This document shows positions 37,698 to 49,740 of a stretch of DNA of 64,000 bases, one piece after another (within the stretch, counting starts at the first letter, position 1; each line of letters starts with the position of its first letter). The notes under the pieces were generated by a model. It was not told where the DNA came from, made no database searches, and was given only the letters and a program-made list of their open reading frames with translations. The stretch comes from Phellopilus nigrolimitatus (lineage: Eukaryota; Basidiomycota; Agaricomycetes; Hymenochaetales; Hymenochaetaceae): positions 62,001-126,000 of the forward strand of contig JAJOHG010000065.1 of the NCBI GenBank assembly GCA_021029095.1, read 5' to 3'. The translations under genes were made by a program, and so were the position numbers.

Positions 37698-39065
37698 GCA
37701 TCAAACTATGCGACGTTGGGGATGGTGGTAGTAATAATAAAGCTTTAAATACTAATAGCTTAATCATTCTTTGGGGATTTCTTGTTTCTTTTTCGGGTGG
37801 CTCGTCGTTTATTATTGGGGTCTTTCTTGTCTGTTGTGCACTTATTTACTCAATATTCTATTGATTATTATACATATATGAATGATTGCGAGTTATTACG
37901 TCTACACCAGTCTTGAGAAATATCGATGCGAGCTTGCTTATAAGTATATGGATGGATGTCCTGCACAACTGCTGAACGATTAATCAGTCTTGGGCATAGC
38001 TTATGGAAGGTCAAAACATATGCAATCACCTTGGAATTCCCTCCACAAATTCAGGAGAACTCCACACTGCTCATGGTCCTCATCCTGTAGCTGGTCCCTC
38101 CATTGGCTCCCCTCTCTCCAGCTTCCTTCAGGTGAATCAGAAGGCGACTCCCAAGGACACAGAGAAGCCTGGGGTTTCCCAGGACAGTCAGGAGATTAGC
38201 CAGAAGCAAATTTGGGATGAACAGCTGGACTGCTACTATCCCCATTACACTGCAGAATATGACCCTATCAGACCAATTAGCTCATATACCATTGGTTGTA
38301 CATTGAGGGAGCATACAAAATAAAGTAGATGGCTTGATCTTGGATGAGCACCGTAAGAAGATTAAACTGTCTGAAACCAACAATCTCCCTCCAGTGTTGT
38401 GCAGCCTTGCAGAGAGCTAGAACCATTAAGATAATTTCATACAGCAGTGTAACAGTCCTGTTTCAAATCAGTCTAGATCTTTACCCAAGGATGTTAGTAC
38501 TAACCAAGATAATGCACTCCAAATTTTTGGAGGGCTTCTATTATTTAAACAAACTGTTGCCCCTTCTGTGAGTCTCAATAAGGAAACTGGAACAACTGTT
38601 TAATGAACCGTACACTCTACAATAGATAGTTTTGCTTACTCTCTGCATATATGATGGTGTATATCAAAGCACCCAGCCCCAAAGCTGCTTCCAGGCCAAA
38701 TATAGTCATCAGGCATGTAGTAAGATTCTTGTCTGTTGGATTGTAAACATTAGCAGTGTTTGGGTGGTACCAGGAGTGCCTCACCCTGATGATAGAGTGC
38801 CAGGACCCGCATTAGAAGAATGTCTGTATAATCAATTAGTGGTACATTAATTGCAGGCAAGGAAATGTTACTACAGTCCATCAAAAGGATAGTCATCCAA
38901 TCTTCCCCTATATGAGTAAAATGTTGTTTTATAGAAATACTAATAACCCACCAGACAGATATGCAAGCCAGAAAAGGCCAGGGCCTTTCAACTATCATCA
39001 GCAGAAACCAAATATAGCATCTGGGCACTTACACCTATAAACAGATTCAAGTTTTAGAGTTAGTT
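37698..39065. other. Peroxidase 1 downstream flank and AT-rich unrecognised segment
   Basis: Up to about 37930 this is duplicated flank. From about 37990 to 39060 the base composition becomes AT-rich and plus-strand frames read like a decayed coding region, for example GPSIGSPLSSFLQVNQKATP at about 38085-38145, DEHRKKIKLSETNNLPPVL near 38345, and NALQIFGGLLLFKQTVAPSV near 38510, separated by stops and frame changes. I cannot name the family. It directly follows the truncated end of the DUF6533 gene and may be a transposable-element remnant. Confidence 0.35.
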
Positions 39066-39681
39066 TCAAGAAGGTATAATGTAATAACCATGGGTGACGT
39101 GCAGTGTTTCATTTGCCTGGAAGGTATTGACTGAGCACAAAAAACAATGTCAGTGTACCAACGTTTTCTTAATGCCGTCCTGTTAAAGGTTTGAGTACGA
39201 CTTACCTACTATACCAGAAATGGCTCCGAGGATCCCAACATAGCGATTCTACAGCCATTGATTAACGGAGTTGATCAGCTAGTTCCCTTATGATAAGGTG
39301 TAAAGTCTTACTTACCGCAAAGTAAATCAAGCTGACAAATTTGCAAGGAGAGCTCTTCATGCCACATAAATAAATATACTATGCCCGGTATTAACGTTAG
39401 AAAAGTAGCGTACCCAAACATATTTCATCTTATAGATATTGTAATTAGTCTAGACATAGGGATAAAAAAATCAAGCTTTGCTTACCTCTTTGTCCATTGT
39501 GATAACTAAACGATCAATGTCATCGGATTTCGTATCTAGCCAAGACACCAGACTTACTTGTGTCATAAACCAAGAGAGTCAATACAGCCACTGCAGCGTA
39601 CGTCAAAGTATCTATCGTCAAGATGGTTGACAGCACTTGGTTTGGATCAATTAGCTCGATATCAGAGCGTGGTGAATGCAT
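39066..39681 (-). pseudogene. Truncated DUF6533 membrane protein gene
   Basis: On the minus strand the ATG at 39681 opens MHSPRSDIELIDPNQVLSTI. Five introns with good GT-AG ends follow and link NTLTYAAVAVLTLL-like helix 1 (TLTYAAVAVLTLLVYDT), IITMDKEMKYVW, SSPCKFVSLIYFANRYVGIL and SGIVVNTFQANETLHVTHGY to a TGA at 39066-39068. The pattern xxDKExxxVWxxPxxxxxxLYFxNRY is the DUF6533 signature of Agaricomycete multi-pass membrane proteins, which usually have about 300 residues and seven helices. Only about 110 residues remain, and the sequence beyond is the AT-rich segment. The gene looks cut off by insertion or rearrangement. Confidence 0.65.
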
Positions 39682-40950
39682 AGTGAAGTGTCTGCAGTCG
39701 TCAGGTCTTCAATAGAGCTTAGAAAGGTCGGTTCGGGGGTGTGTGTTGGGCTATCCGAACGTCCTCGTAGGATATTTTATAACGGCGAGCCGAAGATTCA
39801 GAAGATACGGTACACCGGTCGATCGAAGTCTGCCATGTTTCTCGTGGGCGATACTATTTGTTAAGTTCGTCGCGAAGCCATCGTGATGCGCCCAAATGTG
39901 AGATGCTTCGCGGCATCTCTGTATCATTGACGACGCAGAGGAAGAAAAACGAAAATAGTTGGAGGAATACTAAAGGCGCCGTCTCCTGGAACGCGGCTCG
40001 AGAACGTCCGAGGACGATTTGTTAGCGAATTAGAATTGAAAATCAGTCTGTCGCACGTAACTTCTTATTCTTGTTTTGTGGTTACAAAGAGCAGTCGATA
40101 GGCTTATTGAATGAAGAAAGATGGACGAGCACCGCCGGAATCCAAATGATCGAACCGAACGATGTTGCGCTGGAATTGAGAAATGCGCACGTCTCTCAGT
40201 TGTGATCCGAGACAAATATAAGGCGCTTCTATGATAGAATCAGGATTTGAGCTTACAGATATGAAAAATACATGTAGTAGCACATCATCGCATCAAATGA
40301 CCACACCGGATCGCCCATCTGCACTGGAACATACATATACTTCGACCAGTTGTCGTGATGAAGAGTGATCAATGCTAGTACAGCCGAAGGGAAGCGATGT
40401 TCGTGTCTGCGGATCGCAGTTCAGTTTTTGTTTTCCAGAAAAATGCACTTCTTCAGATACTCGAGGGACCAGAAGTACCGTACTTGCACAAGACAGGCTA
40501 AAGTTAATGTCGCTAAAATGCACCTACGAATTTTGGAGCTTCAAGAAGCGATGACCTGCCAGATACCCATGGCGATGTCGGTGATAACGCAAGAGCATGC
40601 GGACGACGCACGAGGTGAGAAGAGATTAATGCTAGGTAAGAAAGCAGGAAAACGCACCGTCGAGTGCGTATCCAGTGAACCGTGCGCTGAAGAATGAACA
40701 GAAGTATCCTTGGCGAAATAACAGCTCTCGCTCTGCCTGTTCGGAAGCTCTCCAGAGTTGCTCGACGACGTCGCGCTCCAGCATCCAAGGAGAAAGTTCA
40801 CGAAATCGCTGGGTGTGGGCGATTCAGAGGACACAGAGTCTTTCCGTGTGCTTCTGGTGGCGAAAACAAGCCAAGAAAAGCACGAAAATGTCGAGTGGTC
40901 TTTCAAAGCGGGTTTGCAATTTGAGCGCTGAGAATCGAGAGCTCAATATC
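39682..40950. other. Intergenic region before the Argonaute remnant
   Basis: No gene is supported. Part of 40700-40950 could be further, more decayed Argonaute sequence, but I see no convincing motif before about 40965. Confidence 0.35.
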
Positions 40951-40964
40951 TTCTATGCAGATGG

Positions 40965-41700
40965 CGCATGTTAAAAAAGAGAGAGGTCAGAATCAGTATC
41001 TTTCGGGAATTGCACTCAAAATCAACACAAAGCTTGGTGGTGTCAACCAGCTCGACGCGAGTCCATGCGCTGGCTGAAAAACGCGATGCTCGTCGGAATG
41101 GACTAGAGACACCTGCGTAAAAGGAACGCCGTCGATCGCCGCTGTCGTTGCGAGCTGCGATGAGGAGTTCACGCACTCCGCAAGTCTTGGCCTCCAAGGT
41201 CACGGAAAAGGGGCGGGTGATGTCTTTTTGAATTTTTATCATTCTATTCTGACAGTTTTATTAAAACAGATGATTACCGGGGTCAAGCAAATGATGATCG
41301 AGCGTCTGAATAAATATTTGAAATATATAAGAATTCTGCCCGAACGCGTCGTCGTGTTCCGCGGCGGGGTCTCCAACGACCAATTCAAACATGTACTCAC
41401 CGGAGATCAAAGCCGTGTTTCGCTCTTTCAAGGGCTATCGCGATCTGCGGAAGGGGCACCGTACGCGCTTCTACCCGACGAGGAAGGTCGGGACGCTCGT
41501 CGAACCGGGGCGTCACTGCGGTGAATAACTTCGATTTCTTCCTGCAGGCGCACGCGGGGCAGCAAGACTCGGTGCGCACGACACGCTACACGGTAATATT
41601 CGAAGAGAACCGGTTCCCCGCGGACGATATCCAGCAAGGCGCGCACGACGCATGCTACCTGTGCGCTCCGGCTGGTCCCGCCGGCGTACGCGGCTGTATC
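40965..41700 (+). pseudogene. Decayed Argonaute PIWI-domain fragment
   Basis: Successive pieces match the PIWI domain in order: KERGQNQYLSGIALKINTKL, MRWLKNAMLVGMD, KGTPSIAAVVASCDEEF, IERLNKYLKYIRILPERVVV, FRGGVSNDQF, VNNFDFFLQAHAGQQDSVRT, and then FEENRFPADDIQ. Argonautes hold guide RNA and cut or silence targets. The copy is dead. Frames change between pieces (for example near 41505), TAG at 41104-41106 follows the first catalytic Asp, and the second catalytic Asp of the DEDH set (FRDGVS in the family) is Gly at 363-365 of the 41 kb block (41363-41365). The N, PAZ and MID domains are absent. Confidence 0.8.
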
Positions 41701-44700
41701 TCCACAAGATTTTCTCCCCTTTTCCGGGGAGCAAGGAGGGAGAGTACTATGGATGAAGCACAGATAATGAGCGGTCGAAAGAGCTGTGGGGCGCGGATGT
41801 CCATGAGAATCTTCGGGGCTCCATGTTCTACTTGTGATTTGCGACAAGCGGGAAAGATAGTAAGAACTCGAATAAGAATGTGAATATGCGTTACTGTGTA
41901 TGTTAGAATAAGATAACGTGTTACATGTCATTGTGCACAATTAGTTTTAGTGAATTTAGAATTTGAAAATTGAAAGTCGGTGTTTCATTTTTTTTTTAGA
42001 TAAGGGAGCTAATTATGTAATATTAGTATCTCTTCAGCGCGGCCGATACAAGCGCAGACTGCATTGCACGGCATTCACCTTCAAGCCACCGTCACCGTCA
42101 GCGCTGTCTGATCTCGCGCTCGTTGTTTCGTTCTCCAGCGTGCCGACATCCATACATCATTCTTCGACGACAGAATGCGACCGCGTCTTATGACTTTCGC
42201 GTGCTAAAGATCTTCCGCGCGAGGATACGCAGCAAGGACATCAAACCTACCCCCGCTATACATATAGTTCATGTTTCGCGCGCGAGACGATATCTCCCGC
42301 GCCGAGAGTGCGCCGTCCATGGACTCTGCGCACGTATGGCTGTAATGACGCGCCTGCGATTATATTTTCCTTCGTCCCGTTCTGATTCCGAGGCGCGCGA
42401 CCCTGCAGAGAGAGGAGCGCGCACATGCATGGCGATGCGCAAGGTCCGGACGCCCGGGCAGAAGGGAGCACTGCTCTGTGTACGAGGCTGATGAGCGGGG
42501 AGCGGATCAGTAGGAGAAGGAGGGAAGGGGGCTGTCGCTTCTTCCTGGGGGCTGTCGCTTCTTCCTGATATGTCAGGCGATGGGCAGCTCGTCGGCGTTG
42601 CGGAGTCCCTCCCACGAGAGCCCAGAACACGCGGCGGGTATGCTGGGTCGTGCCCATGAATAGCGTGCATTCCTCTCCATAACTCGGGGGCAGCTGCTGG
42701 GGATTTGCTCTCGATCTGATCTATGCTGTTGTTACAGTCGCCGAAGGTGCGGTGGTCTTCCGCACACCGGAACTCTGAGAAAGCGCAGACGAGATGGACG
42801 CGTCGCGTCGAGCTGCTTGACAGGAGGGAGCAACGCCACTGATTCTACACAGTTTCTGTCTCGGCTGGTAGCTTTATTATTATTATTTTTTTAAATTTAT
42901 CGTGCACTTATTTACTAGATATTCTATCGATTGTTATACCTATCGCTAGTTCAATGAGTTCAGTTGTAAGGGATACCGATTTGGAAATTGACTTACCAAA
43001 TATAGAATATACGCGTGTCGTCCGAACAAATCAAGTGTCTCCCTCTTACAGCCAGCTGCTTTTACTCTTTGCAACGGAACTTCTTTTTCTTTTGCGAGTA
43101 GAAGGGAGCGCGATAGTGGTATATGTGCCAATAGCCCTTTGACGTGTTTGCGAATGTGTGGACAGCTCAAGACTTTTCTAGTATCGTTTGCGTCCTCCAA
43201 AGAACTGGTTGTGGCCCTTGTGGGCGGACTTGCTTTCCTCTCCCGTCTCCCGTAAAATTGCTTAGCTGACTCCGACAAATTTCTTTCCAATCCCATCTCC
43301 ATTCGATTCAGACAGATTTTAAATTCTACCGGCCGTAGTAAGGAAATGATCTAGTAACTGACATTTTAGGCCGTCAGTTACAACATACATTACTGCTCGA
43401 TATTCATACGGATGTCCTCGATCTACCAGATATGCACTCTGACATTTCAACGGAGAAGAATACTGAATGACCTGCTATACGCGATATACGCGACTCAACA
43501 CGGCGTAGCCGTGACACCGGTTGAATAGTCGGGAGAACACCATGGCTCCCCTCTCCATCGATGTTCAAGCACACTACTTGGACCACTCGCCGTGACAAAA
43601 ATGTTTCGGATGTTCGGATGGCGGATAGATTATTTGGTCACCGCTGTTATGGTAGCACACCGTCCGGCATCCGAATTGTTTGCCTTGGCGATGATGTTCT
43701 CATCGGTGGTTAACGTGCATCCGGACAAGAAGATAGAAGACGGAAGTCCCGCGGTGGCTCGCGATAGCTCTAAACGTCATGGAGGCTGCTTTTTCAAGCT
43801 CACTGCTTATTATCTGCGGACGCGCCGGCTCTGGCTTGAAGGCACTCTTTTGAGAAGTCCGCTTTCTACTGCTGAAGAAGGCGTTACCAGTTCACCGTGT
43901 ACAGGAAACGTCCGCAAGCATATATTTCCGCCCGTCCTTCCTTGTCGCCGACGCCGCCGCCCGAAAAATACCCTCGTCTCCTCATCAGCTTCCGGGTCCC
44001 CAGTGCCTGAGCTTGTTCGCTTCGAGTTCTTTCTCCTCTTTTCTGATTGCATACTGAGCTGCCCGCGAGAGCCGTATTGCCGTCGACTTGGCGCAAAAAA
44101 AAAACGGCGATGTGATCCTATGGGTACGTGATTGGTTTTCATATTATAGCGGATGCGTTCGCAAGCCGACGCCCGCCTGCAGGAGCTCGGCCTTGCTGCT
44201 CGGGCGAGTAAAGATGGCGCGTCGCCATTCTGCCAGAGTCAAGCTGGCGCTATAGCTAGACGTCAATTCCATCTGCGGAGTTGTATCTTCGTATATAAGC
44301 AATAGCAAAAATATGTCGTATCCGAGAACATGCACCAGACTTTACAAACGATTGTATTAGGGGAACCAGAGAAAAGAAGAAGAGGCCCACGGCGCTGCTT
44401 AGTAAGAATTCGAAGATCCAGACTAAAGGTAATTCATCGAGCGGGGGAGGTTCTGTTCGATTCCTGGGCTGATGTCAGGACTTACACGACGGGAGCTTCG
44501 GCGGCATCGAGGCGGAGTAGAAGAAAGTTGGGAAGTAAATTTGGGTCCGCTTCGCCCCTCCGCGCCATTCAGTACGTCCTTCCGGCCGCACGCAACATGG
44601 TGGAGTTGATGTCGGCTAGTGGGGTCACGGCCTATCGAGCTATTTCCTTGCTCTCTTGGAACAGGACCAGAAAAGTGAAAGACGAAATAGAAGATGGACA

Positions 44701-46142
44701 CAATATATATGCAACGGGGGGCGACGGCATTGCCTAACTCTCGTGGTAGGAGGAGCCACATCTCGGAGCAAAACTGTGGTCTGGGAACTTGCCGTGTGGT
44801 GCGCACGCGACACGACACGCCCGCGGATTCTGTGAGCTTCGGAGCTTGGGCCTGGAGTTGGGGCAAGGCCTGATGGCAGTGCGTACCTGGAGCGGGGATC
44901 GCAAAAGAAAAGAAAAATGGTGCATGCACATGCATGTGCAAAAAGGGCGGGGCGAGTCTAAAGACGATTGCGTGCGCATCACGCATCTGTCAATATATGT
45001 CTTTCGCCTCCGGCTCCTCTAATTATATGAGGGCAACCGTAGCGCGCAGGGCTTTCCGTGGCCGGTCGAGAGGCAAACGGCACACGTGAGTAAATTCAGG
45101 TTGATTTCGTGCCTATTGCATTGAAATGCCAGTGCTTTGTAGCGTTAGTGTTCACTTTCAATAGAGGTGAGGGTGGGCGGGCGCTAAGCCAAAAAGTGTT
45201 TTAGTGCGACAAAGAATGATACCGACTCAGCTCATGGTGATCTGAGATACTGAGGAGGCGAGTGGATCCGCACGCGATCCGCGGAGGAGAGCAAAGCATG
45301 TGCAACGTTTATTTTACAAACCGCCTCGCCAAAGGTATGCTAGATACTCGATCACAAAAGGCCCCGCGGACCGCGCTAGCACATTGAACGCCGTTAGTGG
45401 TCACAGCGTGAGGTCGTCATGATGGGACTTACGCACAGGCTCCGAAAACAGCGGGTTCTTGCTTCACAACAAAAGAGGCGTTGGAGAATACACAGTGTGC
45501 AGATAGGCCTATAGGCTTTCTGGGCGGATCAAGAACGCAAGAACGGGAGCTTCTTCGTTGTATGGGCGGGTGATTCGGCCGGGATTGTAGAGAATTATAG
45601 TCGAATATCAATCACTGCCTTTCTTGGGCTGATCCGGGATGGCACGGATTAGGTAGCAGACCATGAGTAATTGTAACACTAGGATAGCCTTGTACTCTGA
45701 AATGAAATCAACTCCAAGACAGGAGAGCATGAAATGGAGAATTGAGCATTGAAATATTTGAGTAAGTACAAGGAGGGAGTTCCCCGGAGGCTTCGCCTGA
45801 TCTGGAATCTTTTTGATGCCGGGGCGGAAGAAAACGGAATAAAACCACGAAAAAAAATGAGACAAAATCGAAAAAGAAATTGACACAAAATTGGGAGGCA
45901 TGAAGAGGATGACAGAAAGGATAGACAGGATAAACAGAAGGAGAAAATAAGCGAGAAGATATCGACAAAGCCGGGAAAGGGAGAGACCGGCACCGGTGAT
46001 GACCCTGCCAATCGCATGGTTAAGTTGGCCATCAATGATCTACTGCTTTCGTCCCGTCCTAAATCTATTAACAAATACACGCCTCCCAGCCCTCTCCCTC
46101 GAACCGCCATCCTCTCCGCCGTCCCTCTTGGCCTTGTAAGCC
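41701..46142. other. Gene-poor region between the Argonaute remnant and atypical G-alpha
   Basis: There are many short ORFs on both strands but none with a family signature or coherent splice structure; 43592-44131 plus is the longest unassigned one. Around 42883-42950 a short AT-rich stretch resembles the duplicated 3' flank of the peroxidases (CGTGCACTTATTTACTAGAT, then TTCTATCGATTGTTATAC). This looks like degraded repeat and intergenic DNA. Confidence 0.4.
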
Positions 46143-49100
46143 ATGGCTGTCGCCACCCCCTACAATGACCTCCAGCCCGTCCGCCGCATCGACGAAGCAG
46201 AGGCAGCCAGGATAAGCAACAGAATAGACGAGGAGCTCAAAGTACGTTCACGCTTTCCTGCAATGTCCGCTAGAAAAAACAATTCATTGATGGTTCCGTC
46301 GTCCTTAAGGCGGAGAGGGAGGCTATACGGAGAAGAAAGAGCCAGAAACGGGATGTCAAAGGTGTGTCTTTTTCTATTCTTTGAGCTGGTTGGCCGGAGA
46401 TGGGAATGGTGACGGGAGCATGACTGCATTCCGCGGTGGGACCGGGAAACCCTGGCGAACTTAAGCTTCAACTTAGGCTTCTGGCGGCGCACGAATCGTT
46501 TGGTTCCCTTCCTGCTCTGCTGCCTATGTTGCCAACGATATAGGGGATGGGGGGAATGCGTTGTGGACCGGATGGAATGCCCGACGTAGCCTCGGCCAGC
46601 ACATCCCATCCCCGAGTCTCCGAGCTCATTCTTTGCATCGCATTTGCACTCATGAGACTAAAGCTTACCCTCAAATGATTTTTCACTTCTCAAACAGTGA
46701 TGCTACTGGGCCAGGCCGAGTCCGGCAAGTCCACGCTGCAAAAGCAGTTCCAGCTCTATTACGCCTCGCAAACGCTCGAGAAGGAGCGCCCCGCCTGGCG
46801 GCCCGTCGTCCACTTCAACATCATCAAGGCCGTCCGCATGATCCTCGAGGAGCTCGACTTCGAGTTCACCCAGAGCCCCGCGCAGGCACAGGCGCAGGCG
46901 CAGACCCAGCAGGCACAGGCACCGGTGCGGCCTCCGCTCCCGCAGCCACCCCAGCAACGCACACAGCCCATGTCTTCCACCGCACGCGGGAAGCTCCCCG
47001 CCCTCCCCGGCCCTCCGCTCGCGCCCAATGGTCCTCGCGCGGCAGGGACGCCCGCAAGCGCATTTATCGTCGCCAACGGGAGCAATTCGGCGAGCGGCAG
47101 CGCCAGTGCAAGTGGGAGCGGGACTGGGGGCGGCTGGCAGGAGGACCTCGCGCAACTGCGCACGAAGCTGCTGCCGCTCGTTGCGGTCGAGGATGCGCTC
47201 GCGCGGGACCTCAGCGGCGGCGTCACCGTCACCGGCGCAGGAGGTCGGGCGGGCGTTTTCGTCCGTTCCGGCTGGCAGGCGCTCGTCGCGCCAGTCGCCA
47301 GCCGCGCGTGGGCAGGGGCCTTTGGCGGGGGCGGGGGAGGCGGAAATAGCGGGAATAATGCAAACGGGAGTAATGGAAACGCACATGCGGGTGGTGGGCC
47401 GGTTGTAAATGATCTGGTTGCTCGCATGCTTGCTGCGACGAAGGACGAGGTTGCGGCCCTTTGGCGTCATCCGAGCGTGCGCACGCTCGTGAAATATAGG
47501 AAGCTAAGGTTAGATGAGAGCGCCGCATTGTGAGTCATAATATTTTTTTCTTCTGCGCAAGTTATTTTATCCGTCATTTCAGTTTCTTAGAGAATGTATA
47601 TCGTATAGCGGAGCCCGACTATCTCCCTGCTACCGGTGAGTTTGAAAGGCAATTTACGGGCGCTAATGGAATTTAATTTCTGGACTACCAGAGGACCTTC
47701 TGAATGTTCGGCTGCAAACGCTAGGCGTGAAGGAGCATTCGTTCGACATCAGTCTGAGCGGAACGCATGTCAACTGGTTGCTATACGATGTGGGAGGTGC
47801 AGTAAGTGCATTTCCGTTAATAATCACCTCGTTCAGTCTTCATCCTCTTCGCATCATCACTTGGTCACCTTTCACGTCTCGCTTCGTCCGTTCACCGCTA
47901 ACTCCTATAATCTTATGTCATCGCGTGTCTGACCTTCCATTGTTCCCGCTTCGCTTTGCAGAGAGGCCAGGCAAGTACAGGAATTTCCCACGACGACGCT
48001 CTTCTTTTCCCCTTCTGACATCAAGTCGATTTCGGCCGTTGATCTGCCAGCGCCATGCATGGGTGCCGTACTTCGATGATGGTGAGTCGTCCCGTCCGTC
48101 CGTTTATTTCCAATACTCGCTTCGCGGATTTCTGGCTTCTGGCTTCTATTTGAGCCTGGATGTCCCCTTTTGGCCCACTGTTTCCACGGCTCCGGCACGC
48201 TGCTCCCCGAGGGCAGGCGACACTGCGGATTCCGGCATGGCTCGATCATATCATGTCGTCTGGTGGCTCGTCGCGTCGCGACGCGATGCGACGTGGCCTG
48301 GAGCAGGGGGTGGTTGGACGGATGACGTGAGTCTCCGCACCCGCGCGTGTGCCGACCGGTCGGGGTATCCTATCGACACGTCTGGCTATCTGGCGTGGTT
48401 TCTTCTCTTCGACGTGATGCAACTACGCGTCTTTTCGCTCATTCATTTCTCGTGATCATTTATTCTTCCCTCCTTCGCTCGAGCGTGCAGCCGCGCGTAA
48501 CTCCATTCGGAATTGGGGCGCGTGGTGCACACTCGCCTAGTGTCTTACCTTGCTGAATGGATCTGAAGTTCTAATGGATAGATGGAATGCTGACTCTTTC
48601 CTTCTCTTTTCCGTCGATATAGCCACCGCAATCATTTTCCTCGCACCCATCAGCGCGTTTGATCAGGTCAGTACGACTCTTTCGTCCTCCCTTTTAGCAA
48701 CTTGCGCTTTGCATCTTTCCCTTTCGCGTCTTCCTCCGAGGAGCATATCAGATGGAAATACTGATCTGATTTGCCTGCTGTCTGACTGCCGGCTTCTTTC
48801 GTGTTACTCGCGTCATGATTTTCTTACCAATCTTTTATCTCATGGATTTTATCTTACCATCTATCTTTTCCCCCTTTTGCAGTACCTCGAAGAAGATCCG
48901 CGTACGAACCGGATCGACGACTCGCTGCAGCTCTTCACGGCGATCTGCTCGAATAAGCTGCTCAAGAACACGCATCTCGTACTCTTACTGAATAAGGTAC
49001 GTCACGTGCTCTAGCCACATCTACAATTATGTTCTCCCACATCATTGTTGTGTTGCGCGCCTTTCTGTGTAAGGAGCCGGTGCTATCGGAACATTCGCTG

Positions 49101-49740
49101 ACGCCCGACCTGCCCTCTTTCCACGTCTGATATAGACGGATCTGTTGAGGCAAAAGCTCGCCGCAGGCATCAAAGTCCGGAAGTAGTGCGTCTATATTTC
49201 ACGCTTGTCTTTGCAAATTACGGAGACTGACCAGATGACTTGCGGCGCTTCTATTCTTTTTGTTCTTATCTGAAAAAACTGAACAGCATTACGTCGTACG
49301 GAGACCGGCCCAACAATTATGAGGACGTGTCGGAGTACTTCCGGGCACACTTCCTCCAGGTGCATCGACGTAATGACATCTCGAAGCGTGCGCTCTACGC
49401 GGTGAGTACTTCTCCTTTTCTTCAGCTTTCAGGAGACTGATGGAAGTTGGTCTCGCAGCACTTTACATCGATGCTGGTACGTATTCTTCTCTTTGCCTCC
49501 TATCTGCAAACCGTCATCTGTCACCCGAATTGTCTTATCTCGGGACTGACTTTTATGTTTTTCTTCTTTTAGGATATCAAGGCAACGCAAAAGATCATCG
49601 TGAATGGTACGTGTTGTTATCAAGTCCGGAATCCGATGCCGGCTGTCTTGACGTGCAACATCCTCATGAATATTCTTCCTGCGTTTTTAGTCGGGGAAGC
49701 TATCATCCGCTCATATATCACCGACGCGGGACTCACCTGA
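46143..49740 (+). CDS. Atypical G-protein alpha subunit with large helical-domain insertion
   Basis: Fourteen exons close to 536 aa: 46143-46241, 46310-46361, 46698-47529, 47583-47635, 47692-47801, 47962-47970, 48051-48081, 48623-48666, 48883-48996, 49136-49185, 49287-49401, 49459-49476, 49573-49606, 49691-49740. P-loop LLGQAESGKST, switch I Arg (NVRLQTLGV), LLNKTDLL and HFTSMLDIKATQ are kept. Switch II reads DVGGARGQRHAWVPYF, so the catalytic Gln after DVGG is Ala. An Ala/Gln-, Pro- and Gly-rich insert of about 170 residues interrupts the helical domain after EELDFEF. There is no MGC lipidation signal and the end, ITDAGLT, lacks Cys. Exon 6 is nine nucleotides and is followed by a GC-AG intron. 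Agaricomycetes are known to have extra divergent G-alphas. A GTP-locked or low-GTPase state is inferred. Confidence 0.88.

Larger units (their letters stand above)
34870..37930 (+). repeat. Inverted segmental duplication, left arm (manganese peroxidase locus 1)
   Basis: This arm pairs with 50770-53890 in opposite orientation. From about 35530 to 37870 the arms are almost identical, gene and introns included. Beyond that, similarity continues but is clearly lower: at 34880-35050 against 53890-53700 many substitutions and small indels are visible by eye. Approximate boundaries are set by where I can still follow the match. Confidence 0.85.

Noticed and set aside
43592..44131. 179-aa ORF as a gene
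   Set aside because: There is no recognisable domain and it overlaps an opposite ORF of similar length. Composition gives no support.
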